From Patescibacteria group bacterium (lineage in GTDB: Bacteria; Patescibacteriota; Minisyncoccia; Portnoybacterales; GWB1-42-6), in contig JAHKAK010000029.1 of the NCBI GenBank assembly GCA_018826025.1, positions 1 to 15,412 of the forward strand: a DNA stretch of 15,412 nucleotides. Direction: 5' to 3'. The notes under the pieces were generated by a model, which was not told the origin of the DNA, did no database searches, and was given only the letters and a program-made list of their open reading frames with translations. Below, piece by piece: positions 1 through 6,010 of the stretch. A program made the position numbers and the translations under genes. The first letter of the stretch is position 1. Each line of letters begins with the position of its first letter.

Positions 1-2
1 TT

Positions 3-425
3 TATCGCAAATTGCGCGAGCAGTCAGAATCTATCATACTCCAGAGTATGGTAAAAAAAGACCAATTGGTTTTTACGGGTTTTGTGCCGGATGAAGAACT
101 CGGCGTCTTATACCAAAATGCCAGCGCTTATGTTTTTCCGTCGCTGTGCGAAGGTTTTGGTTTGCCGCCGCTGGAAGCCATGGCGCGCGGCGCGCCGGTG
201 GTTTCGTCCAATGCAACCTGCTTGCCGGAAATTCTAGGCCAAGCCGCGCACTATTTTGACGCGGCCAGTCCGGCGGATATGGCCGCAAAAATTAGCGAAG
301 TTTTAACAGGTGAAACTTTGCGCCAGCAGCTCATCGCGCAAGGCTTCGAACAAATTAAAAAATACTCTTGGCAGAGGATGGCGGAGGAGACGCAGAAGAT
401 TTATGTCAATTGCGCTCGATGTTGA
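3..425 (+). CDS. Glycosyltransferase family 4 (GT-B fold), C-terminal fragment
   Basis: The reading frame is open from the window edge (codons start at base 3) to TGA at 423-425, so only about the last 140 residues are present and the true start lies outside. The fragment carries the C-terminal nucleotide-sugar-binding half of a GT4 enzyme: TGFVPDEELGVLYQNA, then FPSLCEGFGLPPLEAMA, in which the two glutamates (codons at 150 and 174) form the E-x7-E motif of this family, followed by GAPVVSS and LPEILGQAA. GT4 enzymes are retaining glycosyltransferases that move a sugar from a nucleotide donor to lipids or polysaccharides, usually for surface glycans. The acceptor cannot be told from this fragment. 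No terminator is evident before the next gene. Confidence 0.9.
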   Translation, partial: YRKLREQSESIILQSMVKKDQLVFTGFVPDEELGVLYQNASAYVFPSLCEGFGLPPLEAMARGAPVVSSNATCLPEILGQAAHYFDAASPADMAAKISEVLTGETLRQQLIAQGFEQIKKYSWQRMAEETQKIYVNCARC

Positions 426-507
426 CTTTTCGCAGTTTTTCAGAGAAGATGAAACCTAAGAAGCGGAGGGAGTTCTTACCAGTTTTTGCTATATAAGGAG
501 GTGAATT

Positions 508-951
508 ATGAAAGTATCGGTAAAAATCGATGATTTTGGCGGAGTCGTGGAGGTGGGTAGCGGAAAAGCTATAATCAGATCAAACGATCAGAGTAAGGGC
601 GATTTCTGGGTTAGCTTGGAAGATTTTTCAGCCACTTTTTTTCGCGAAAAGGGGATAAAAAGTGTGCGTTTATGTCCCATGGGTGCTGGTGGTTTGTGTT
701 TATGGTTGGTAACGGAATCGGGTGAAGAAATAATTTTATCCCATCAGGCCTATGAAAAGGAGGGCGTTTTGGTGATAACCAAGTTCACCAGGGAAAAGTC
801 CCAGTGGGCAGAAAAATTGGTCGATGAAAGATATCTTACCAAAGACATGAAATGGAATCCTAAGCCGTCGTCCGGCCGGTTACCAGAAGATGCGTTGCGA
901 ATCGATCTATTCGGCCTTGTCCGTCCGCCTGTCGGCGAAGTCGGAAAATAA
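508..951 (+). CDS. Orphan small protein of unknown function (147 aa)
   Basis: The ATG at 508 follows an almost ideal Shine-Dalgarno (aaggaggtga) at the right distance, and a hairpin terminator sits just after the stop, so this looks like a separate, well-translated transcription unit. I do not recognise the family. There is no signal peptide or membrane segment. The N-terminal half is beta-rich (VSVKIDDFGGVVEVGSGKA, then a stretch around SVRLCPMGAGGLCLWLVTE), the middle is charged and helical, and the C-terminus is proline-rich (RPPVGEVGK). The very strong SD is shared with two other genes here (4267 and 12968), while the housekeeping genes have weak or no SD. It is probably cytoplasmic; no function can be assigned. 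Confidence 0.72.
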   Translation: MKVSVKIDDFGGVVEVGSGKAIIRSNDQSKGDFWVSLEDFSATFFREKGIKSVRLCPMGAGGLCLWLVTESGEEIILSHQAYEKEGVLVITKFTREKSQWAEKLVDERYLTKDMKWNPKPSSGRLPEDALRIDLFGLVRPPVGEVGK

Positions 952-956
952 CAAAT

Positions 957-1000
957 AAGGATCTTGGATTCCTGAAATGGGAATCTTGGGTCCTTTTTTT
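957..1000 (+). terminator. Rho-independent terminator after the orphan gene
   Basis: A long imperfect hairpin has arms at 957-972 and 980-995. The base of the stem and the part next to the loop pair well, with a few G-U pairs and one mismatch in the middle. It runs into a T tract at 994-1000. It lies 6 bp after the stop codon at 951. Confidence 0.75.
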
Positions 1001-1001
1001 A

Positions 1002-1049
1002 TTGCTACAAATTTGCTACAAAAGGAAATCGCTATAAATTACTACAAAA
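1002..1049. repeat. Cluster of degenerate TTGCTACAAA repeats
   Basis: Two exact copies of TTGCTACAAA start at 1002 and 1013, followed by two degenerate copies (TCGCTATAAA at 1029, TTACTACAAA at 1039). They lie in AT-rich DNA just after the terminator. They could be binding sites or relics of a repeat element; nothing in the sequence decides this. Confidence 0.35.
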
Positions 1050-1079
1050 AAGAATGAATCCATAGTCTGTGTTTATTTT

Positions 1080-1110
1080 CCCTCTCTTAAATTAAGAGGA
1101 GGAGAAATCC
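1080..1110. repeat. Short palindromic dispersed repeat (CTCTTAA-TTAAGAG family)
   Basis: A small hairpin (ctctta / taagag) is followed by gaggagaaatcc. The same palindrome-plus-tail arrangement occurs inside lepA at 10086-10115 (taagagggggagaaatcc), so these are copies of one dispersed family. It is intergenic here. Confidence 0.6.
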
Positions 1111-1134
1111 GCCTTTTTTATTTCACATTCTTTT

Positions 1135-1198
1135 GTTGTCATTCCGCACTTGATGCGGAATCCAGGCCCTGGATTCCTGCTTTCGCAGGAATGACAAA
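1135..1198. repeat. Double-hairpin palindromic repeat
   Basis: Two perfect hairpins, attccgca/tgcggaat (1141-1161) and attcctgc/gcaggaat (1173-1192), flank a short central palindrome (ccaggccctgg). The unit is bounded by tgtcatt and aatgaca, so the whole is one large imperfect palindrome. It is of the type that is scattered in many copies between genes in such genomes. No coding capacity. Confidence 0.7.
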
Positions 1199-1216
1199 CG
1201 GAGTATTATTTGTGGA

Positions 1217-1244
1217 TTAAAAAAAGTATCGGCCGTGCTATAAT
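1217..1244 (+). promoter_or_regulatory. Extended -10 promoter for the DUF4012 gene
   Basis: TGC-TATAAT at 1236-1244 is a perfect -10 with the extended TGn motif. A weak -35 (ttaaaa, 1217-1222) lies 16 bp upstream. Transcription would start near 1251, giving a leader of about 150 nt before the ATG at 1400. The same TGC-TATAAT string lies in front of the recombinase gene. Confidence 0.6.
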
Positions 1245-1257
1245 GAAAGCACAATAA

Positions 1258-1389
1258 ATCCCCCCACCTAATCAGAATTTATTTTATTGCGCTATACGGC
1301 ATATTGTGCCACAAGGCAAATTTGTATTAATTGAGAAATCTTTTGTTTGATCTTGCACCTTCGGCGCTATTCTGATTAGGTGGGGGGAT
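1258..1389 (+). promoter_or_regulatory. Structured leader: perfect 21-bp inverted repeat covering the ribosome site
   Basis: The arms 1258-1278 and 1369-1389 are exact reverse complements over 21 bp, with a spacer of 90 bases. The downstream arm contains aggtgggggg (1378-1387), the only SD-like sequence before the ATG at 1400. The upstream arm contains the complementary ccccccacct. In the RNA, pairing of the arms would hide the ribosome site. The unit could instead be a small transposable palindrome that happens to sit in the leader. Confidence 0.55.
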
Positions 1390-1399
1390 AAAATACTTT

Positions 1400-4153
1400 A
1401 TGAACCGCAAAGGTGTTTATAGCCAGGGCGATTTTGGCGTGGATAAAACCGATAAAAAATTGGCTGATTTTTTGTTATCTAAAAAAACCGAATTTAGAAA
1501 TTTTGTGAGCGGTCACGTGGTGGACTTAAGCCATAAGCAGCCGGGCGTGTTGTTATCAATTGAAGAAAAAAGAGTCAAACAAAAGCACAGGCGGAAAAAG
1601 AAAGTAGTTGAAAAAAATAGAGGGGAACAAACAATTAAGCCGGCCGAGCTTTTTAAGCGATTTTCACAAAATTGGCCAAAAGAGTTTGAGGCCTTGGAAG
1701 GTTCTTGCCCTGAACGCGCCCAAGTTCTGGCGATGCTGGAAGAGATTGAAGCGCTAAATAATTCTTTGAAAAATCAGACCTGGTCAAGCGAAGATGGTAA
1801 AAATTTTGAGACGCTGGAAGCGGTTTTGGATCTGCCGGAAATTATTGACGTGGAAAAATATTTGTGGACAGAGGTGCCGGCAGCCAGCGAATCGGATATT
1901 TTGGCGGAATTATTGGCCGAGCCGGACTTTACGGCAATAATTGAGCCAAATATCGAAATTGCAGATAACCCCCCTGCGCCCCCCTTTGCAAAAGGGGGGC
2001 GGGAGGAAATTTTACCCTCCTTTAAAAGGGGGGATGGTGGGTTAAATTTGTCTGATGGTAAAGTTGAACAGTCTGATTTTTTGGCCAGGTGGTGGCAGAA
2101 AAAAAATAGATCAGAAGAAATTTCTTTAATTCCAGCCAGTCGGAAATTTTGGGGTAGAAAAAGTGAGGATATCACGCGGCGTGGTCCCATAAGATCATTC
2201 GCGCGTCAAACCGTTGGATTTTTAAGCGCGGGGTTTTTAATCTACTTGGTAATTTTTGGCTTATCATTGGCCGGCCAAGGAATTTCAGCTAAAGAAAATA
2301 TTTTAAACTCGGCCTTGCAGGCTTATAAATCCATGCTGGCGGCCAAAGATTCGGCGGCGAATTTGAATTTTGAGGCGGCTGGTGTCAATTTTGAGGCGGC
2401 CTACCAGAATTTTTTATTGGCGGACCAAGAATTAAATAAAATGGGCCGGGGGATAATTTATATTTTGGAAAAATTGCCGGGTGGCTCGCAGGTGAGTTCG
2501 GGCGCCGCTTTAGTGGCGGCGGGTGAAAATTTAGCCAAGGCCGGGCAAAGTTTTGCCCAAATTGGCGATTTGTTTTTGGCGCAAAAAATTGGCGATTATT
2601 TTTCCGCTGACGGCCAATCGCTTACGCAAAAAATCGGGCAAGTTCAGGGAGAAATTACTAAGGCCCAAATCGCGCTAATGGCAGCGGATAAAAGTTTAGC
2701 TCAAGTTAACCCTGATGATCTGCCGGAAGGACTCGCCCCGCAAATTCAGGAATTGAAAAATAAAATCACGCCGGCGGTGGCCGCTATTGGCCAGATAAAA
2801 AATTGGAGTAATGTTTTTTTGAGGGTATTGGGCCACGAGCGCGCCAAAAAGTATCTGCTGGTTTTTCAGAATAATTCTGAAGCGCGGGCGAGCGGCGGGT
2901 TTATCGGGACTTATGGCGTGGTTGATTTGGACGATGGCCGCTTGAAAAATTTGTTCATTGATAATATTTTTAATTTGGACGGCCAGTTATATGAGAAAAT
3001 CATTCCGCCTCGGCCCATTCAAAAAGTTTCCACGTCTTGGTCAACGCACGACGCCAACTGGTTCGCGGACTGGCCGACTTCCGCCAAAAAAATCATGGGC
3101 TTTTATGAAGCGGCTGGCGGGGCGACAGTGGATGGCGTGATCTCTTTGACACCAACGGTGGTTGAGCGCTTATTGGCTTTGACCGGACCCATTGATTTGC
3201 CGCAGTATGGCGCTTCGTTAAACCAAAATAACTTTTTGGATGTGATGCAGTATAAGGTGGAAGTGGATTATGACAGGGCGCAAAATAGGCCAAAAAAGAT
3301 TTTGGCTGATTTTGCGCCGCTCTTTTTAGACCGGCTCTGGCAGGTTTGGCCGGACAGGGGGCAAGAGATCGTGAAAATTTTAGCCGACGCGCTGGCGGAA
3401 AAACATATTTTATTCTATTTTTCCAATTCCGAACTGGAAAAAGCCTTTGCGAATCAAGGCTGGACCGGTGAGGTTTTAGCGACGGAAAAAGACTATTTGA
3501 GCGTGGTTAACACCAATATTAACGGATTTAAAACTGATAAAGTCGTAGACCAAAAAATTTATCATAGCGCCAGCGTGCAGGATGACGGCTCGGTCGTGGA
3601 TACAGTAAAAATTATACGTAGACACAATGGCGGAGGCAGCCAATACGATTGGTATAACAAAGTGAACGCGGATTATTTGCGGGTCTATGTTCCGCTGGGC
3701 GCAAAATTAATTTCAGCGCAAGGGCAAACTTTGGAGGCCTACAGCGCGCCGATTGATTATCAGGCGCAAGGGTTTAAGGCGGACGCGGATGTAGCGGCGC
3801 AAGAACAGAGGATGATAATTGATCAAGGTTCTGGCACGCAAATTTTTCAAGAGTCAGGCAAAACGGTTTTTGGCAATTGGGTGTTCGTGAGCCCGGGCGA
3901 AAGCGTGGAAATCATTTATCAATATTTACTGCCGTTTAAAATTGACTTAAATCAAAACTCGGCCAGCTACAGCTTGCTGGCGCAGAAGCAATCGGGGAGC
4001 GTGGGCAGTGATTTTGAAAGCATTTTACAGTTGCCCGAGCAAGCCAAAATTACCTGGCAATATCCGGCGAATTTGGAAGTAAGCGGCAGCCAAATAAAAT
4101 TCAGCGATAATTTACGGACGGATAAGTTTTATGGCATGGTGTTGACAAGATAA
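1400..4153 (+). CDS. DUF4012-family membrane protein (917 aa)
   Basis: This is a large protein with a cytoplasmic N-terminus of about 268 residues, basic and lysine-rich near its start (KQKHRRKKKVVEKNR). One strong membrane segment follows (about residues 269-292, FLSAGFLIYLVIFGLSLA), then a long extracytoplasmic part. That part starts with an alanine-rich helical region (about 300-470) and continues with the DUF4012 core (KKYLLVFQNNSEARASGGFIG near residue 483, then further conserved blocks). DUF4012 proteins are common in CPR bacteria and some Gram-positives; some resemble LytR-CpsA-Psr-type cell-wall proteins in context, but the activity is not established. The gene has its own promoter, structured leader and terminator. 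Residues about 189-217 are encoded by a C/G-rich palindromic repeat and look like a late in-frame insertion. The start is supported by the SD-like arm ending 12 bp upstream. Confidence 0.85.
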   Translation: MNRKGVYSQGDFGVDKTDKKLADFLLSKKTEFRNFVSGHVVDLSHKQPGVLLSIEEKRVKQKHRRKKKVVEKNRGEQTIKPAELFKRFSQNWPKEFEALEGSCPERAQVLAMLEEIEALNNSLKNQTWSSEDGKNFETLEAVLDLPEIIDVEKYLWTEVPAASESDILAELLAEPDFTAIIEPNIEIADNPPAPPFAKGGREEILPSFKRGDGGLNLSDGKVEQSDFLARWWQKKNRSEEISLIPASRKFWGRKSEDITRRGPIRSFARQTVGFLSAGFLIYLVIFGLSLAGQGISAKENILNSALQAYKSMLAAKDSAANLNFEAAGVNFEAAYQNFLLADQELNKMGRGIIYILEKLPGGSQVSSGAALVAAGENLAKAGQSFAQIGDLFLAQKIGDYFSADGQSLTQKIGQVQGEITKAQIALMAADKSLAQVNPDDLPEGLAPQIQELKNKITPAVAAIGQIKNWSNVFLRVLGHERAKKYLLVFQNNSEARASGGFIGTYGVVDLDDGRLKNLFIDNIFNLDGQLYEKIIPPRPIQKVSTSWSTHDANWFADWPTSAKKIMGFYEAAGGATVDGVISLTPTVVERLLALTGPIDLPQYGASLNQNNFLDVMQYKVEVDYDRAQNRPKKILADFAPLFLDRLWQVWPDRGQEIVKILADALAEKHILFYFSNSELEKAFANQGWTGEVLATEKDYLSVVNTNINGFKTDKVVDQKIYHSASVQDDGSVVDTVKIIRRHNGGGSQYDWYNKVNADYLRVYVPLGAKLISAQGQTLEAYSAPIDYQAQGFKADADVAAQEQRMIIDQGSGTQIFQESGKTVFGNWVFVSPGESVEIIYQYLLPFKIDLNQNSASYSLLAQKQSGSVGSDFESILQLPEQAKITWQYPANLEVSGSQIKFSDNLRTDKFYGMVLTR
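1966..2050. repeat. Palindromic repeat inserted in frame in the DUF4012 gene
   Basis: Two C-run/G-run hairpins follow each other: ccccccttt/aaagggggg at 1979-1999 and cctccttt/aaaggggg near 2016-2033. The unit is bounded by ataaccccc and ggtgggttaaat. It encodes a low-complexity stretch (NPPAPPFAKGG, then LPSFKRGDGGLN) in a poorly conserved part of the protein. The intergenic element at 12033-12148 has a similar organisation. Confidence 0.7.
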
Positions 4154-4171
4154 GGGTAGGTATGCTAATAT
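4142..4171 (+). promoter_or_regulatory. Strong promoter of the DGR target gene
   Basis: A consensus -35 TTGACA (4142-4147) is followed after 18 bp by TAATAT (4166-4171) with an extended TG (4163-4164). The -35 lies within the last codons of the DUF4012 gene. Transcription would begin near 4178, about 90 nt before the start codon at 4267. Confidence 0.6.
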
Positions 4172-4197
4172 AAAAAGAGTCAGATAACGCTCTTTTT
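4172..4197 (+). terminator. Hairpin terminator after the DUF4012 gene
   Basis: aaaaagag (4172-4179) pairs with ctcttttt (4190-4197), ending in a T run 20-45 bp after the stop codon. It overlaps the start region of the next promoter, so it would stop incoming transcription without blocking the target gene. Confidence 0.65.
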
Positions 4198-4266
4198 GAG
4201 CCCCAATGGCCGAGGGAAGAGGTCAAGAGTTTGGGCGATAAAAAGCTCAAAACAAGGAGGTGCAAA

Positions 4267-5196
4267 ATGGATGGCTCTTTTGAAATTTTAAGAGGACGTG
4301 ATTTTGGTCAGGTTGTCGCCATACTGAATAAGGTTTGCGGCGGCGACAAAGAGAAGCTGGACGCGCTTTTGCGGGACGAGTTAGAAGTTAAGCTCGTGGA
4401 GAGAATTCTTAAACTTGTTGACAAAAACGGTCGAGTTATTCCGGCTAAGGATTTGAAAAGCGCGGTCTGCGATGCGAACAAGGATTTCTACTTGGTCAAA
4501 CCCAGCCTTAAGACCGCGGCTGATTATGCCAATCGGCTGGTTCGTTTTCAGAAAGCGTTCAAGACGGGTCCGGTTATGTCGGCGGCGGAATTTGAGGGGC
4601 GGAGCGAGGAGTTGGTTAGCGAGATTGGAAACCAAAAAAATTTCGCCAACTTGCTTAATGGCGTTAATTTCCCTGTTATCTTGCCCAAGCTGGATAGTTT
4701 CAAAGATTATGGCAGGATATTGGAGGAAACATTTCTTCCCGCGGCAAAATTCGCTTACGAGAAACAATTTCCAGGTAGAAGATTCTATAACTATCGCGAA
4801 AATGACCTAGCGGGCAAAGTTAGCGTCATTCCGGGCGCTCGCCACGAGAAGCTGCTGGAAAGAACAGCGCGTGAATTTGTCGTTGCCATCTATTTTCCGA
4901 ATTCCCTGCAGGGGTTTTCGGTCCTGGCCAGCCGTGAACAAATGGCGGCTTTGCCCGAGTCTTTATTGCTGGCCGGCGGATTCGATACGGCCGCGGCCAT
5001 AGCGATGTACCCGGACCTTCTGACCAGAGGCTGGTATACACCCGGCCTAGATACGGCAGCTTTAATGTGGCAGTCGCCGGATTACTCGCTTAGCTTCAGA
5101 GCCGATGACGACCGCCTGTACTTTGTCAACAGGTTCGATCTCGGCGAGGCGCTCGGCCACTTTTCTTCCGGTCTTCTCTTTCTCGGTAGTGCTTGA
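4267..5196 (+). CDS. DGR target (variable) protein with C-terminal VR, 309 aa
   Basis: The start at 4267 is chosen because the consensus SD aaggaggtg (4254-4262) precedes it; an in-frame start at 4231 would put the SD inside the gene. The N-terminal half is helical and charged (MDGSFEILRGRDFGQVV). The C-terminal part from about residue 190 has a pattern (FYNYREND, GARHEKLLERTAREFVV, IYFPNSLQGFSVLASREQ) leading into the VR-encoded tail (WQSPDYSL, ADDD, GLLFLGSA). That tail is typical of C-type-lectin-fold DGR targets, where the variable residues form a ligand-binding face held by an invariant terminal strand. VR is the last 42 codons and the stop follows directly. There is no signal peptide or membrane segment, so the protein is probably cytoplasmic unless exported by an unusual route. 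The family and ligand are unknown; the role as DGR target is firm because of the TR match. Confidence 0.9.
   Translation: MDGSFEILRGRDFGQVVAILNKVCGGDKEKLDALLRDELEVKLVERILKLVDKNGRVIPAKDLKSAVCDANKDFYLVKPSLKTAADYANRLVRFQKAFKTGPVMSAAEFEGRSEELVSEIGNQKNFANLLNGVNFPVILPKLDSFKDYGRILEETFLPAAKFAYEKQFPGRRFYNYRENDLAGKVSVIPGARHEKLLERTAREFVVAIYFPNSLQGFSVLASREQMAALPESLLLAGGFDTAAAIAMYPDLLTRGWYTPGLDTAALMWQSPDYSLSFRADDDRLYFVNRFDLGEALGHFSSGLLFLGSA
5068..5193 (+). repeat. DGR variable repeat (VR), 3' end of the target gene
   Basis: It aligns without gaps to the template repeat at 5444-5569 (constant offset of 376). Of 126 positions 12 differ, and 11 of those are adenine in TR: VR 5093 G, 5099 G, 5113 C, 5114 G, 5119 T, 5126 T, 5134 T, 5152 C, 5153 T, 5158 C, 5162 T. 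The twelfth is 5135 (T in VR, G in TR). Nine codons change amino acid, five of them AAC in TR. The last 31 bp (5163-5193) are identical and nearly adenine-free, as expected for the IMH-like 3' anchor that fixes where cDNA integration begins. Confidence 0.96.
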
Positions 5197-5226
5197 CCCT
5201 TTATCTTTTGTTTTTTGTACCTTTGC

Positions 5227-5262
5227 GGGCATAGTTACATCGTAGCTGTGCCCTTTTCTTTT
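5227..5262 (+). terminator. Hairpin downstream of VR (terminator or DGR hairpin)
   Basis: A 12-bp stem (5227-5238 with 5242-5253, two G-U pairs) closes on a 3-nt loop and is followed by a T-rich run (5254-5263). It is a good terminator for the target gene. In Bordetella phage BPP-1 a hairpin just after VR also promotes retrohoming; this one lies 33 bp after VR, so it may serve either role or both. Confidence 0.7.
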
Positions 5263-5443
5263 TGTTGATTTTCGTTATACTACAATTATAGGCTAATGTA
5301 TCTTGGTCGTAAAAAATCAAGGTCGCCGAATATATTCATAGCACTCCTTGCTTTTTTCTATGGTTCTGGCGGAACCGAATAAAATTCAGGAAACGCAATT
5401 TTTTTGCTTTTCCGGTGATTACGGGCGGGAAAAGGCAAATTTT

Positions 5444-5569
5444 TGGCAGTCGCCGGATTACTCGCTTAACTTCAAAGCCGATGACGACAACCTGAACTTT
5501 GACAACAGGAGCGATCTCGGCGAGGCGAACGGCAACTATTCTTCCGGTCTTCTCTTTCTCGGTAGTGCT
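5444..5569 (+). repeat. DGR template repeat (TR)
   Basis: This is the unmutated partner of VR, in the same orientation. It has 28 adenines, 11 of which are changed in VR. Most sit in AAC-type codons at positions equivalent to variable residues, while the 3' part is almost adenine-free. TR lies in a 420-bp interval between the target gene and the avd gene. It is presumably transcribed as the template RNA and ended by the hairpin at 5579-5609. A weak promoter may lie near 5265-5292 (TTGATT, 16 bp, TATAGG); this is uncertain. An open frame (5348-5611) crosses TR only because TR mirrors the VR coding frame; it has no SD and I do not count it as a gene. Confidence 0.95.
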
Positions 5570-5578
5570 GGGTATAGT

Positions 5579-5609
5579 AAAAGAGGCTTCGCGGACGCGA
5601 GCCTCTTTT
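5579..5609. terminator. Bidirectional terminator between TR and avd
   Basis: aaaagaggct-tcgcg (5579-5593) pairs with cgcgagcctctttt (5596-5609) with one bulged T and a 2-nt loop. A-rich and T-rich ends on both sides let it work on either strand: 10 bp after TR for the plus-strand template RNA, and 12 bp after the avd stop on the minus strand. Confidence 0.8.
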
Positions 5610-5620
5610 AAATTAAAAAT

Positions 5621-6010
5621 TCATTTAAGATAACGTCGCCAGCCGCCGATCATTTTACCGATTTCAAGGATTGCCTGTTCTAGTGTCAGATAATTTTTAG
5701 GTTTGACAGATTCCGTTTCTTGGGCCAGTCGGACAAGATATTTTAAAAGATCAATTTTGTTATTCGCTTTCCTTAAGATGTCTTTTTTATAGACGCTGAC
5801 GGCGTAACTGGCGGATAAAATTAATTCCAGAGCTTCCAGAATAGTATTTTCAATTTTTTGTCCCAAAGTATATTTTTCATGCTTGGGAAATAATATTAAG
5901 CATTTGTGAAATAATTTGTAAAACTCGCAAATTTTATGCGCCAAGGGCACATTAAAGCAGTCGGGGGGGGGCGTTATAGGCCATAATTTTAAAATGATGT
6001 CGCGTGTCAT
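5621..6010 (-). CDS. avd: DGR accessory protein Avd-like (four-helix bundle), 129 aa
   Basis: The protein matches the Avd / four-helix-bundle (23S rRNA-IVP-like) family: VPLAHKICEFYKLFHKCLILFPK, then YTLGQKIENTILEALELIL, a KIDLLKYLVRLAQE helix and the typical ending EIGKMIGGW. Avd forms a barrel-shaped pentamer that binds the reverse transcriptase and the template RNA and is needed for mutagenic cDNA synthesis. The length fits if translation starts at the ATG at 6010-6008 (MTRDIILKLW). Starts further upstream would add translated palindromic-repeat sequence. No SD is visible. A GTG at 5950, at the start of the conserved part, is the alternative. The gene runs opposite to the target, TR and RT and is head to head with RT, unlike the usual co-directional order. 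A run of nine C (minus strand, 5963-5971) encodes three prolines near the N-terminus and could slip. Confidence 0.85.
   Translation of the reverse strand: MTRDIILKLWPITPPPDCFNVPLAHKICEFYKLFHKCLILFPKHEKYTLGQKIENTILEALELILSASYAVSVYKKDILRKANNKIDLLKYLVRLAQETESVKPKNYLTLEQAILEIGKMIGGWRRYLK

Noticed and set aside
1258..1389. CRISPR array or insertion sequence
   Set aside because: There is only one inverted pair, no regularly spaced direct repeats, and no transposase. No CRISPR-like array is seen anywhere in the window.
5348..5611. Open frame of 87 codons across TR
   Set aside because: It has no SD, starts at TTG, and its protein-like part is just the TR copy of the VR frame. TR is a noncoding template.
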